Assembly: GCA_030549335.1 (NCBI GenBank) | Contig: CM060193.1 | Location: 42,083,391-42,147,390, forward strand | DNA: 64,000 nucleotides | Direction: 5' to 3' | From: Pontederia crassipes | Taxonomy: Eukaryota > Streptophyta > Magnoliopsida > Commelinales > Pontederiaceae | Shown here: in pieces, positions 1-12,238 of the stretch | How positions within the stretch are numbered: position 1 is the stretch's first letter | How the letters are laid out: every line of letters begins with the position of its first letter | The notes under the pieces: model-generated | Databases searched by the model: none | The model's input: only the letters and a program-made list of their open reading frames with translations | What the model was told of the DNA's origin: nothing | Made by a program: the position numbers and the translations under genes

Positions 1-1749
1 CAGGACACAAACCCTAGGTCAGATTGCCTTAAATGTTATGACTTACTCACTTGAATTTAGTTAATGATATTTGAGGATTTGAAACCTTAGTATGTCTAGT
101 TTCTAATTAATCCAGAATCATAAGATTTGCCCATGGGATTAAGAAGTTATGAATTATTAATTGACAGACACTTAGTCTGGAATCTTGAGACAACATTTAG
201 TTAAACTAAGGGGGATTGAGAAGTTCCAATTATGAAATAGTTTATGAATATAAATACGTGAAATTAGAAATTAATATTAGAGGAGATTATATGCATTTTA
301 GGGTGCATAATCATTCATGCATCATGAGCATGCATTGCATATTACCTTATTAGTGATTGAAAAGTAAAAATGCATTATTCCTTGTAGGAAAACATCAAAT
401 TGCAAGTGAAAGAGAGGAAATCTAATAAAACACTTTGAAGGGATAAAGTGTAAGGTGAGTGGATAAATTTACAACATAGCAAAATGACACATGATGCTTA
501 TTTTATTTATGATATTATCTTAAGTAAAGATTATTATTGTTATAATTGAAACATATCTTGAGCTATGAAAAGTATTTATGATATGTTTCAAGAATTTCAT
601 ATGAGATGGAGTACCCTCATACATCAAAAATTTTCAGAGAACAATGCTTGTGAACTTCAAAATAAGTTTACTTGATATTGATATATGATAGTGATATGTT
701 ATTTTGCTATTATAAAACTCCATGTGTACATTGACCATGCTGAATGCAAAAGATCTTTGGATTACGTTCGATATACATGAAGCCTTTGTGGCGTATATCG
801 GATGTCTTTATCCTTTGGGGCTGCTTTGTGCGTACGTATTGACCCATGATATGCTCTGCTATCTAAGAATCATGATGATTGTGTGACATACAATCATGAT
901 TGGGATACGTATTGACCCATGATTTGCTCTGCGTATCTGAGTCTCTTGATTGTGAAGCTCTGCTTAACTGTATGATGCACAATCATAGAGGGATACATAT
1001 TGACCCATGATTTGCTCTGCATATCTGTGACAAGCTTTGCTTAACTATACGATACATGATCATCGAGGGATACGTATTGACCATGATGAGTATGTGTAAT
1101 GACACATGTGTGGAGTTTAATTATGAAAATGATGATATTTTGAGTTACTTTTACTTATGTGAAAATTCATATGATTTCAAAATTTATGTTAATATATGAT
1201 GCTTTAAATGTTTTATCATATGAAAAATGTGGTTATTAAATGTTATATGCACTCGTATTGTTCCCCTATGTTGTACTTTTATTCCACAGTGAGCAAATGA
1301 TTGTTGCTCACAGTACCCATTTTAAATTTTTCAGATACTCGTAAGTTCTCGAGTTGAGTTGACTCGGAGTTTATTTTTGCTGCATATAAAAGAGAACGAG
1401 CCGCTGGAGCATTTTAATCCCTTCACTTTTGTTTTTTCTGATAGCATGCATATAATAGATAGTCTTAGATGTTGTAATTAAGTTTATGAGAAACATTTTA
1501 TAAGGTTGTATAAGACTTGATCATGTGGGGTTATATGTGAGATGATTTGTGAAAAAAATGACAATATGTGAATGTCTTATCTTATAGCTTTTTATTAAAC
1601 TTTGATGAATATATGTGTGTATGTGTGTTGACAAATACCACAAGATAAGTAAGGGAGGAGGTTTTCTCGATTTTATTTTTAAAATTACTAAACATAATTA
1701 AGATTATGATAATTGGGATTAGAACTTAGTCATGGAGTAGGGTGTGACA
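1..1749 (+). mobile_element. Ty3/gypsy-type LTR, right part (copy 1)
   Basis: This is the right part of a long plant gypsy-type LTR fossil; its left end lies before the window. It ends in TGTGACA at 1,749, matching the TGTTACA end at 41,842 of the other copy. A leader-like region (about 1,290-1,340) with the TTGCTCAC/TTTTTCAGATACTCG pattern is common in such LTRs, and degenerate tandem repeats lie inside it. No internal element sequence follows, so it is read as a solo LTR. Orientation and lineage are inferred. Confidence 0.55.
833..1085 (+). repeat. Degenerate tandem repeat inside LTR
   Basis: The phrase TACGTATTGACCCATGAT, followed by TTGCTCTGC-like sequence, recurs at about 833, 906, 994 and 1,071, so the spacing is about 73-88 bp with much divergence. 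Sub-repeats such as CAATCATGAT also recur. The block is absent from the second copy of the duplication. Confidence 0.7.
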
Positions 1750-4700
1750 TCCTGACTCTCCCCTCTTGCTCAGGAAAAAGCCTCCCGTTTCACTTACAGC
1801 CTCTTCTCCTTTTATATCGGCCTCTTTTTCTTCTCTCTGCCTCTTGTCGGTTCTCTCCCCTCCTTCCCTGCCCGTCCTCCGGCTGCAACCTGTGGCTTGA
1901 CAGCTTTTCTGTGGTCCCCCTTGCTGCCTGGGAAGCTTCCTCGTGCTAGGGGGTGAAGGAGCTGGTCCCCAATCGTGGTCAGTGTTTGCTGTTCTGCCCT
2001 TTCTCTTTGGATCCTTCCTTAGCTTGATAGCAAATTACTTGTCCATAGTGCAGACAATGATGAATGGTTTGTCTGCTCTATTTATCCCTTGGACAGCTCC
2101 TGTAGAAAGAGACAATAAATCAAATGAATCTTCAAGCCAGCATGAGCAAATTTTAGTGCAAATGAACGTTTATGTAGAGAGCTTTTGAAATGTATTAAAT
2201 CCATGCCATGCACATGTCTATGTGAAGGAATATTTATATAATAAGTATTGTGTGCATGCAAAACATGATGAAAATATAGGCCATAACTCTCCACATCATT
2301 TAGTACTAAACTTCTAAAAATAATGTACATTGATTTTAATCTATATCGGAAAGCTAAATTTCAGTGAACTTCCACGCTTTGGAAGAATAGTTTCATTTTA
2401 TTTCTTTTTTCAAAATTGAACTATTGAGATTACTTAATTAGAAGATGGCTATTTAAGTTTAAATGATACAACAATATCCATTTCTAAATTATAGAGGATT
2501 ATATCAAATAATAGTTTTTTTATATGATTGATAACATTATCATTTCAATTAATGAATATAAAGTATCAACTTTAAACGTTATAGGACTGAAAATTGGCAA
2601 AAAATGATTTTGTTTTGTTAAAATACAAGTTTTGGGAGAACAAATTATGAGGAATTGTTCTCCTATGTTTCTTGATCCTAAGCACGACAATTTTTTTTAT
2701 GTTAAGTTGAATGAAAATGGGGAAAAATATGTAAAATAACCATTTTTTCATTGAGAATTGGAATTTTGTTTCTTTTGGGATGGGGTCTTAGGTAAATGAA
2801 TAAATAAACACAAATTAAACACATTTTTCCCCAACTTTTTGTGTGGGTTTCCTATACATGATTTACAATTAGAACTTTTTGTTTTTTTTAATAACCTAGG
2901 TTTCTTCTGATCCTACAACATTCATTCATCCCAAAATCCCAACTTGATTCTGAAGTGGAGCAAGCCCTAGTTAACCAATATGAAGAAAAAGTCTAGTTAG
3001 ATAAAAAAATGTAGATATTGAAATTCTAGTTGTTTATTTGAATACTTTTGAGGCCTTTAAAAACAATGAAATTAAATAAATTTAATTTTTTTTATTAGAA
3101 TCATGTCGCATCAAGAAATTTTTGTGCTGCTTGTTGAGTGGTGTCGTAGTAGTCCAATCTAAATTTTGTATTAAATCGAATGCCCGACATTATTACTTGA
3201 TATATAATGGTCAAACATAGGTAATCTATTTTTAAGTTCAACTGAAATCACCTTAGAAGTTATATGTACCTGCGTTCATAAATTGTAACCTAATAGATAA
3301 TGATTATGCATTTGATGTATGTAAATAATCTTATTTTTAGTAAAACTACATGGCCTTGAGGGTTAAGGATGTGCTTTCAAAGGTAGTAATGAGTCTAAAA
3401 CATCAAACGAATTATGCAAAATTTGTGAACTATTGCATTTAATAGCATATTATGATGAAGTTGGGAAATCATTAGAGAAAACTAAAAAATGTTTTTTAGA
3501 TTTCATAAAAAATAATAAAAAAGAAATTGTGTAAGTTTTAATGTCTAAATTGAAAAAGGTTATTCGTGAAGAACTGGTAATTCTAAAATTTGATGACGTT
3601 CGAGATAAATAAAATAATGAGCAAATGTCTCTACATCGAGATTTTTTTTACAAAAATCGATGTGTAAAAGAATAATTTGTTGGAGTTGCGCATTAATAAG
3701 TTACTATTGCTTTTACAATAAAGGATGCAATTTTTTATCCTATCATATATAATATAATCTTAATGCTCAAAACATCATATAACAAGATAGTGAATGTGCA
3801 AGTAACATGAAAGAGGAGTTTAATGGGTTATAATCTTTTTTTTTCAATCTAAGCCCACTAATGTCTAGGGTTAGTAGCATCTGACTAATCCGATGTTCGA
3901 ATGGGAGCAGAATGATAAATTTTGACCAAATTGATGACTTTAGGAATTTAACCCGAGGCTACTAGTTCCCATTAATTTTACGACACAACCCTCAGTTATA
4001 CCAACCAAACTTGGTTAATGGGTTATAATCTTTAATTTCAAATGTGAGCACTTCTGCATACTATGCCATTGTATGACATAATGCTTATAATTAGTATCAG
4101 TTGTCTTCAAAAGATGTGATGTGAATTCATCATTCTCTTTTACCAAGTTAAATTCCATCAATAACATGTTTAGTGGATCACACAAGTCATGATCAATTGA
4201 AAGCTTCTCACATCACAAATATTTTTTCCCACTTGATACTTGTGAAATTCAAAGCGGAAAATGACTTGATCAAATTGATGCATTGTAAAGAGTTAGAGAT
4301 ACTAAAAAAAGTTGACATTTAAAATATGTTTCTAACTTGATTAACATGTTTAGTGCACCATGTGGATAGATGATAGTGGTGCTGTATAGATATAGTGGTG
4401 CTACTTCTACTCAAAGTATAGATGTAGATGCAGCATAAGAAGCATTAACTTTTTTTTGTGTTTGTTTTTACTTTGCATCTCTTGAAAAAAATATTCATTT
4501 CTGATTTGTTTATATCAAACTTTTCAAGTCAATGTTAAGATATTGTGAATGTAATACATCTTGTTCCAGGTACTAAGATTATTATTATTTTTAAATTCGA
4601 TGAATAGGCTGATTTAATTACTATGATAAAACAATGTTTTGTGAGTTAATTAGCATGCAAAATCCAAATTTAGTTATCAGTTGTGTTGCTAGAAGAAAAC

Positions 4701-4960
4701 CTCACCAAGAGAGAAATGACATAATAGTAGAGAAGCACTATTGATGCATGCCTTTTACAACATATAATTAGGTTGGAATTTAGGTTTATTTTGAATAATT
4801 TGATCATAACATGCATATATTTTTATATTTATTGTTTTAAAATCTTTGAAGGAGAAATCTACCTCCAAGTTTGTGTTTTGTAGGCAATATTAATGAAAAT
4901 GGTGAAGGAAGGAATAAAAGGATAATCACATAAAACAGAGTCAAATTAGCTTTCAAAAAA
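1750..4960. other. Non-coding stretch after the LTR
   Basis: Bases 1,750-2,190 are clearly less AT-rich than their surroundings and contain one small open frame (1,943-2,188, listed separately). From 2,190 to 4,960 the sequence is AT-rich with frequent stops in all frames and no protein family I recognise. The part 2,660-2,885 is also found, diverged, at about 36,250-36,765. Confidence 0.6.
1943..2188 (+). CDS. Small open frame of unknown function (81 aa), doubtful
   Basis: This is an 81-codon frame with no recognised family. The middle is hydrophobic (FAVLPFLFGSFLSL...SALFIPW), which could form one or two membrane segments, and the C-terminal third is polar and rich in Ser, Gln and Glu. It sits in an island less AT-rich than its neighbours, directly after the LTR. 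The same frame is intact at 42,036-42,281. I see four base differences between the two copies; three are silent and one changes Gly to Ser. That pattern is suggestive of coding constraint but rests on very few sites. No promoter or splice signal was identified. It could equally be a captured transcript fragment or chance. Confidence 0.2.
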   Translation: MLGGEGAGPQSWSVFAVLPFLFGSFLSLIANYLSIVQTMMNGLSALFIPWTAPVERDNKSNESSSQHEQILVQMNVYVESF

Positions 4961-6560
4961 TAAAAGCTCAATTTTCACAAGCCGTGATAACCTTGTCATA
5001 GCTGTTATAATGATCACTGCGCTCATTGAGCTACAAATCACTGAATTCGGAATTTCACGGGCTGTGATACCCTCTTCACGGTCATTAGAAGTCTTGTCAC
5101 GGATTGACGCTTGACGTTCACACTCATCACAGTAGCTACATTCAAATAATGAAGAATTTCACAAGTCGTAACTCTCTAATCATTGTCGTTATTATTAATT
5201 TCTTACGGACAATCGCATGTTCACGGTTCTCCTGCAGTGACATGAGAGAGGACAAGATGTATCACGAGTCATGAAACATGGTAACGGGTCGTGACACGTA
5301 GAAAGAACCTTGGAAGAAAATCTGATGGACCCTTATCCACATATCACGGATATCATAGAATGTCTACAGAGAAGGTTCAAGAATCTCATGGGAGGTGATT
5401 ATCACATCACGATCGTGTAATAACTTAAGATGTGCAACGAACAAGAAAATTGCCTGAATCACGACCGTGACATTCCTGTATGCCCCATGATGAATGAAGC
5501 AGACTTCGATTCTGATTCTGATTAAGGCGTGATGGCCGTTTCACGGGGCACGATTGACGTTGATTTCGACATGAAAACTTATTTTCGGAGGAATTATCAA
5601 TGGACAAGGACTCCAACTCTTACCATATGTCTCATGGATTGATTGGAAATAAATTAGGCAAGAAATTTTGAATTTTACAAAGCAAAAATCTCATAATCAA
5701 TTTGACTCCAAATTTACCATATTTTATATGAAAAATGTTTTCATTCTTAGATTGTATGAAAACCCGAGCCTATACAAAAATGGACGTTTAGTAGCCAGAA
5801 ACAACTTATGCTCGGACCCACAACTGAAGTTTTCAAGCCAAGAACAAAGGAACACGTTTGAAGATTGAAGGAGAAGATTTCTGCGCGGTGCACTAGGCGA
5901 GGATTATGCAACGGTTCATCATTATTTCTGAAGAGTACTCTTTATTCTGCATACTGTTGGGATGATGTTTTTGACTTACATGTTCTATCTATCTCTGTAA
6001 TATGGATTATTAGTTTTATCTTTTAGTTTTAGTTGCAAGCATTTTATTGTTGGAATAAATTCTAATTTTTTATTAATTGAATAATAGGTACTTTAGTTTT
6101 TATGAATATACTTGTTATGCTTAATGCTTTTCTTCAAATTTGAATGCCATTTTGAGTTGATTATTAACTTAGTAATGTGATAAATTTTTGGTTCTTAATT
6201 CTCTGTTAGAATTTATTGTTAACATTATATTGAAATAATACATGCCATACTTTAATAGAACCGGGTGAAATATTAAATTGTGTGGTCTTCTTAGTTAATT
6301 CGGGTGGGTGATTAAGTAGTTTAGGAGTTAGAACACATAACATCTTGATTTCAATCTAACTGAAAGTAGATCCGGGTAAGACAGTTGGTGTACCTGATGA
6401 GGTAGATCATATATTCAGTGTTATTTCAATTTAATTGAGAGTAGATTCGAGCGGAGTACTTTCAGTTTGTTAGGTTTAAGATAGTTGGTTTACCCTGTGA
6501 GGGAGACCATATACTTAGTGTTCCTAATCCGTCGAATTTGAGTTTATTATTTACCATCAA
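4961..6560 (+). mobile_element. Possible LTR-retroelement remnant with CACG/CGTG motifs
   Basis: Bases 4,975-5,540 contain a run of half-palindromes built on CACG and CGTG (for example TCACGGGCTGTGAT, TCACGATCGTG and CACGACCGTGAC). After them comes an AT-rich leader-like stretch to about 6,560 with paired phrases (GAGAGTAGATTCGAG and AAAGTAGATCCGGG; TGATGAGGTAGATCATATA and TGTGAGGGAGACCATATAC). This resembles the LTR or untranslated regions of large plant gypsy elements, perhaps Athila-like. No coding domain was seen and the ends are not defined. The duplicate lies at about 44,573-46,160. Confidence 0.3.
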
Positions 6561-7168
6561 TTATACAAAAGTTACAGATTATTCTAATAATTATAGATCA
6601 TCTTAAAGACCTATACATCTTTAGTTTTAGATTGTTATCTTTCTATAATTTTATTATGTGAACACTTTTGTCCTAAATCGTATGTCATCTCCTCTAGCCC
6701 TCTCTTTTCTTGCCTTTGCTTTTTTCTTTTTTTTTCTTTGTCCTTTAGCACCCAGGATATCCACAGAAAACTTCTTGCCTCCCATGCACAAGTGAAGTTG
6801 TTGTCGACTGGTTCTGGTTGTGGTTCCATTTTGGTTATTTGGATTGGTACATGGTGATAAACTGATTGCATATGTGCATCAAAATCGCCCAAAGGGTCAG
6901 CTAGGGTCAGAAGTCATCCAAGTACCCTTAGATGCTGCAAAATGGTGACTACTACGGTGATCGACTTGAAGCTTCTGTAGAGAAACATGGTACCAAAGGA
7001 TATATGAATTAAGCCTTTTACAATAAGTATATAGTTAAATGTGGAGAATTATAAATCTTTGCATTTGAGGATAAAACATGCATTAAAAGCTAAAAATATT
7101 ATAATTTATAGGTCAAATGCATGCAGAATAAGAGTGAATATATTATGTATGTATATAAATAGAAATAA

Positions 7169-7172
<4 letters not shown>

Positions 7173-7201
<29 letters not shown>
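7173..7201. repeat. (AT)n microsatellite
   Basis: An uninterrupted AT dinucleotide tract. The corresponding place in copy 2 (about 46,768) lacks it. Confidence 0.95.
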
Positions 7202-7460
7202 CTCTCTCCACATCAAAACTACCCCATAACTATGGTTTTGTTTGTTCTCAAGCAATGATCATTAGCTGATCACAATAGATTTTTATCTCATTTTCTATTC
7301 AATTCACACATATCGAGCCCTTATTTTGCCTAACTTTTGGCCAATTATGCTTGGAATGCAAAGGATTGTGATAACCATCTGATCATTCTCATTTTATACT
7401 TAATTCCATGTGCATAGAGGTTCTGAGTTGCTAAAATCCATAAATATCTCAATTCTATGC

Positions 7461-8000
7461 CAAGTTATCATTTTTTTGGACAAGTTATCATTCCAAAGTG
7501 CAAGTTATCATTTTTCTAATTTAGCTGATTTCTAGTAATTATCTTGTCCTAAATCCCCTGCCATCATGAATTGATCATATTTGGATGATCATATTTCAAC
7601 TTGTGCAAAGTTATCATTCCATTTCACAAGTTATCGTTTTTGGTGTCAAGTTCTCATTTTTAGGGTAAAATTGTCATTTTGATATGCAAGGTTATCAATT
7701 TTGCACAAAAGTATTAGGCAATTATTATATTACTATCTTAACTCCTTGCTGTCCTGATTTGATCACATTTGGATAACCACAACTAAATTTACAATAAGTT
7801 ATCATTTTATGGCACCAAGTTATCATTTTTGGCACCAAAATTATCATTTTTATGAAATCTTATCCACATTTGATTTCTGACCTCATTCACTTGCCATCCT
7901 AATCCCTTTGATGCCTTCACTGCCCTGAACCACTCATAATTGAACAATTTACATGATATGGTGCAAGTTATCATTCCGGGTATTAAAAGTTATTATTTCT
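7461..8000 (+). repeat. Dispersed AAGTTATCATTTTT motif array
   Basis: A 14-base phrase close to AAGTTATCATTTTT recurs about a dozen times over 540 bp, at irregular 25-130 bp spacing. Many copies are exact or one to two bases off, and they are often preceded by CAC, GGCACC or GTGC. Sequence between the copies is unrelated, so this is not a simple tandem array. The whole array lies in the block (about 7,376-8,324) missing from copy 2. Confidence 0.75.
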
Positions 8001-10458
8001 GTGCAGAGATTTTCATTCCTGCATAACATCAAACTTCTTTTGCTAATGGAGCTGATATTAATAGCTGTCCTAATCCTTATTGATTTAAATCTTATTTGAG
8101 GACTTTGATACCTGCTGTTCTGTCTCCTCTAGGAAAGAAAGCAAGACTGCACAAGTTGAAAAAAGGTGGGGGGACCACTCCAAAAACTATCCAAAAAGCT
8201 GCTGCATCTGCTGATATTTTTTTGACAGGACACATGGCACAATCAGGGAGTGATAGAACCTTCTCATCTGTATCCAAGGGTGAAGAGATGTCATACATAA
8301 GCTGAGAAATTAGAAGCAAGGGAAAGGAGCTGAAGTGCTGCTGAATGTTTTGTATCATCCAGATTTCTGTCGACAGCCTTCAAATTCAGGATGTTTTGTA
8401 TCAATCCTTTCTTCTATTGTGTATCAAACTTTGTAACTATGAGGAGCTAAACTCTAACTCTCCTAGTTTAGGGTAGTAGTCTAGTTTAATTGTGGATGGA
8501 TTATGGACAATTCTAATTTTTTGCATTGAATCAAATTCTGATTTCTGAAATATGTTTTTCCCATTTCTGATTACTGAATTTTGTTGAATATGTTTTTATC
8601 ATTGTGGAGCTTTAATTGAATCAGTAACTGAGAGGTTTCTTATGGTTTCATTCTTGTTCAGAAATGAATAAAGAGACAATGGTATTTTCAAGATTTCAAC
8701 CCCTGAATTGTTGCAAATCTCTTATTGTTGATTTCTGAATTCTAAATTTTGATTTCTTGAAATATGTGGGATTCTTCTTTATTATTGTAAACCTCTGATT
8801 TCATTTAATCACTGAGAGGTGAATTTAAGGTTATCTTGATGTTCTGAGATGGACCAATAAGCAATGACAATTGCTGAGTTCTCATATGTAATTATGTTCT
8901 GATTTTATCCAATTGATTAGTATTAATGTGGATTTCATTTTAATTTGCAGCTGATGGGCTGATTTAAAATCCCCTTGCTGTTTAGAGATAAACCAAGAAG
9001 AATTAGCACTAATATTGGATTGATTTCATTCCTGTTTAGTTAATTGAAGTAATTCCCTCATATTTAAAGTGCAATTGATTGTTATCATTTCAAATTTCAC
9101 TAAATTGCCAAAAATCAGCAAGGAACTTGAGTTTGAGCTTAATGATAACTTAATTTCAGTAAGAACCTCTTCTAATTCAACTTAGCTAATCAATCATGTG
9201 AAAATATGATAACTAGTCCTGGTTCAATTGTGCTGTGATAACAAACCATTTCAAGTTGAGTTAAAATTGACACATATTAATAACTTGTTCCATTCCATCC
9301 ATAATTAAATTAGATGAACCCCAATTCCTAAGAGAACCTTCCTCATTGATAGATAAATCTTTTTAGCCCTTAGTTTAGCATTTATAATTCAATTCAGATA
9401 ACTTTCCAAAAATCCAAAAATAGTTATCCTTTTTGCCACAATTAAAAATCTGTTTTCATTTCCCTTTAATTTTCTGAATTTGTAACTTTAATTAGGGCTA
9501 GTCTAGATTGTTTTAGAGAGTCTTTGACTTCAAATCACTGTGGATATGACATTTAGGATTTACTACAATTGACCTGTGCACTGCAGTAGAGAGTGAGTTA
9601 GGGAGTTAAATAAAAAATTGAAAAATCTCAAATTTGACCCCAAAATAAGCAAGTTATCACTATACTCCTCTATTTCACTATCAAGCAATGGTTAGAGACT
9701 TTTAGTCACATTATGGACTTTAAACATCCCGATCTTGAAATGTGATGCATGCATTTTTATACATGCATCATTTAAGTTATTTTTCATAATTTTTACCATT
9801 GCATGCAATCATTTTCTTATTTATTTTATTAAATTATTTCAACTTAGAAGCTACCCACTTGTAATTTATTTTATTCTCAGGATCATTATTTTGACAATAC
9901 AAAGTGATCATTATTTTGACAATACAAAGTGATCGGATCGAGTTGCACATAAAAATAGATTCCGAGCCAAATTCAGTACGAAAATGAATTCTGAATAGAA
10001 CCCGATCCGCGTTTATTAAAACATGTCCCGAGTTTGTTCAAACCCGTCCCTTGTTCAATACAATCAACCAAACTGATGAACGACTATGATTTTTTGGTCG
10101 ATTTTCACTTAGATTTGAGCCGCGAATTCAACTTAGAACTCTAGAAGGCTACTACCTCTATAAATATGGATGTACCATGAACTCAAATAGTATGCAATCT
10201 CGGAGTTTGAAGCCCTAGTCGCACAAAAAATGAGAGACAAATTTCTACTGCGTGCCACTACAAATCAATTGAAGAATTGAAGATTTTGAGGTTTCGGGTG
10301 ATCTCGGCCAAGACTTGTTTCAGAGACATCCACCACTTTTTGGGAGTTTGACTTAAAATTTCCAATCTTTATTTTATATTTTCTCCTTCAAATTTAATGT
10401 TAATTCTTCTTATTATGAATTACTTTAGTTGTTAGAGGAAGACTTCGTTGAACCTGAT
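8001..10458. other. AT-rich non-coding stretch
   Basis: I see no gene. The sequence is rich in TTTCTGATT/TTTCTGAATT phrases between 8,500 and 8,900. A short local duplication of GATCATTATTTTGACAATAC lies at about 9,880-9,930. The part 9,690-10,090 also occurs at about 26,700-27,170. Confidence 0.6.
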
Positions 10459-11050
10459 GATGAGGCCATTCTTCTCATTCTACGTCTCAATCTCAGTGAG
10501 TGAGATGATAATATTACCGGCATCGGGTGGAACTGTGAAGTGGCCAACATCCAGATCTGCCCAATTGTTAGGAGGGAGAGTGTTGAGCCTTTTGTCCTGA
10601 GATATCACATGCCCCCGAGGCAGCACGATCTTCAAGGTCACTAGAGCATCTCATTCCGAACTTGGTTCTTGCATCATCACCTCGAACACCACATGGTAAG
10701 TGGCGCCAGTCTTCAGTTTAGTCATGTCATATTTTCCCTTTACCTCCAGCCACCACAATTGCAATAGCTTTGTAGCTTCAACTACCCTGGCAACGTCAGT
10801 ACCATGAATAACTAATGCATAGTTGATAATATATTTTATATGCGAGCATGGGTGCGCATGGGAGTATATAGTTAACACTTAACATGCGTGCATGAAAGAT
10901 TATATATATATGTTCTTAATTATATATATATAGTGGGATCACATACTTGTCATCGTGTTTTATCGATATCCATTCCCAGTATCTGACGTCTTCGACCCAT
11001 GTAATGTCTAGATCCCTTGCATGCAGGAACACAGATTGCAATCCCAGGAG
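10459..11050 (-). pseudogene. PP2-like lectin pseudogene (copy A)
   Basis: This is a dead copy of the PP2 genes described at 34,625. The exon 2 equivalent is 10,947-11,050. It lacks four codons (the AGKG residues) but still reads LDITWVED.RYWEWIS. The exon 3 equivalent is about 10,459-10,786. It keeps ATKLLQLWWLEVKGKYDM and VVFEVMMQE but carries in-frame stops after PSSE and near the TEIE motif, and its last codons are replaced. Exon 1 with the start codon is missing, although the ancestral TATA box survives at 11,212-11,219. It is duplicated at 49,131-49,709. Confidence 0.9.
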
Positions 11051-11211
11051 CTAAAAACATGCACGAGGAAGAGATCAATCAGTGTAAATAAATTGATCTT
11101 GAGTAATTAATTATCCTCAACTTATAAGTAATTAAGTCCAAGATGATGTATTTGCATAAGTATTTGGACTAATTAATTACCTTATAAACCTAGAGGAGAG
11201 GTATTTATACC

Positions 11212-11219
11212 AGTTTAGG
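11212..11219 (-). promoter_or_regulatory. Relic TATA box of dead PP2 copy A
   Basis: TATAAATA on the minus strand, in the same sequence context as the TATA boxes of the intact PP2 genes. It is now orphaned because the exon it served is deleted. Confidence 0.6.
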
Positions 11220-12238
11220 GAAGCACGTATGGATGGACACATACGTCGGCAATGATAACTCCATTAATTTATTTTTTAAAAAATGACTTCCCTCTGATAC
11301 TCGAGGTCACAAATTTATTATAAAAAATGACTAATCATTTGATTGGACGTTATATATATATTAATTACCATACATTATATATATCGATTCAATTTCAGAT
11401 AAGATAAGATTTTGGCCCCTTCTAGATTAAAGAAAATAATAGGTTTAATTACTCAATATATATTTAAATTTATTTTTTTCAGATCCATATAATATTGAAA
11501 ATTTTAAAATATTTTAAGCTAAATTTTATTTAATTAAATATTTTACTTTTAATTTTATATATTAATGTTTGTTAATATTTATTTTCATAATATTATTTTG
11601 GACCCTCTTAAAAAAAATTTGGATTCGTCCCTGGTCGGCATGCTCCTGAAAATGAATGTTCATTTAAAAGATACCTAGTCCAAAAGTTCTAGGCTTCTAG
11701 CTGATAAAATATAACATCTTTTTTTTTTTGTCGTGAAGAAGCAAGAATGCCATATACTTTATTCACGATGCAAGACTAGCACAACTTCTCACACAAGCAA
11801 TTTATATCTGATTGATTGTTAATTATGAGAATATAATATGATACAAAATCTGAATGATCTAACTTTCTCTCACATTAATTAAAGGCATCATTCTCTTTGA
11901 TTGTTATCAATTTGAATCATTTGTTAATTGAAATCAAAACTTTGTTATCTTCTCAATTAATAAACTTTGTTATTTCAATCTCTTGAATCTTTTGGCGTAC
12001 AATAAGTAGTCAAATTTTTTCAAAGTCTTTTGTTTTTCTGAAGTGAAGAAGTAGTAATGCCATATACTTTATTCACGAATTAAATACAACACGAGCACAA
12101 CCTCAAACACAAGCAAACGAACAAACAACCGTCGATCCATCTTTATTTATCATAATACCATGCATGTACAATAAGTTTTTGCAACAAGTAAGATCAGTTG
12201 CATGCTGGGACGAATCCATGGAGGTAGCCATACAAGCT
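11220..12238. other. PP2 upstream and downstream flank, no gene
   Basis: Bases 11,220-11,700 match the upstream flank of the intact PP2 genes (compare 23,380-23,940). Bases 11,740-12,238 match the downstream flank of a PP2 gene (compare 22,140-22,350). This places a second PP2 tail fragment inside the first gene's upstream region. Confidence 0.7.

Noticed and set aside
833-1085. Regularly spaced repeats considered as a CRISPR array
   Set aside because: Units are degenerate, spacing varies from 73 to 88 bp, and the context is a plant LTR; no cas-like genes.
8096-8305. 69-codon frame with a Lys-rich start as a gene
   Set aside because: No recognised family, no promoter or splice context, and the block is missing from copy 2.
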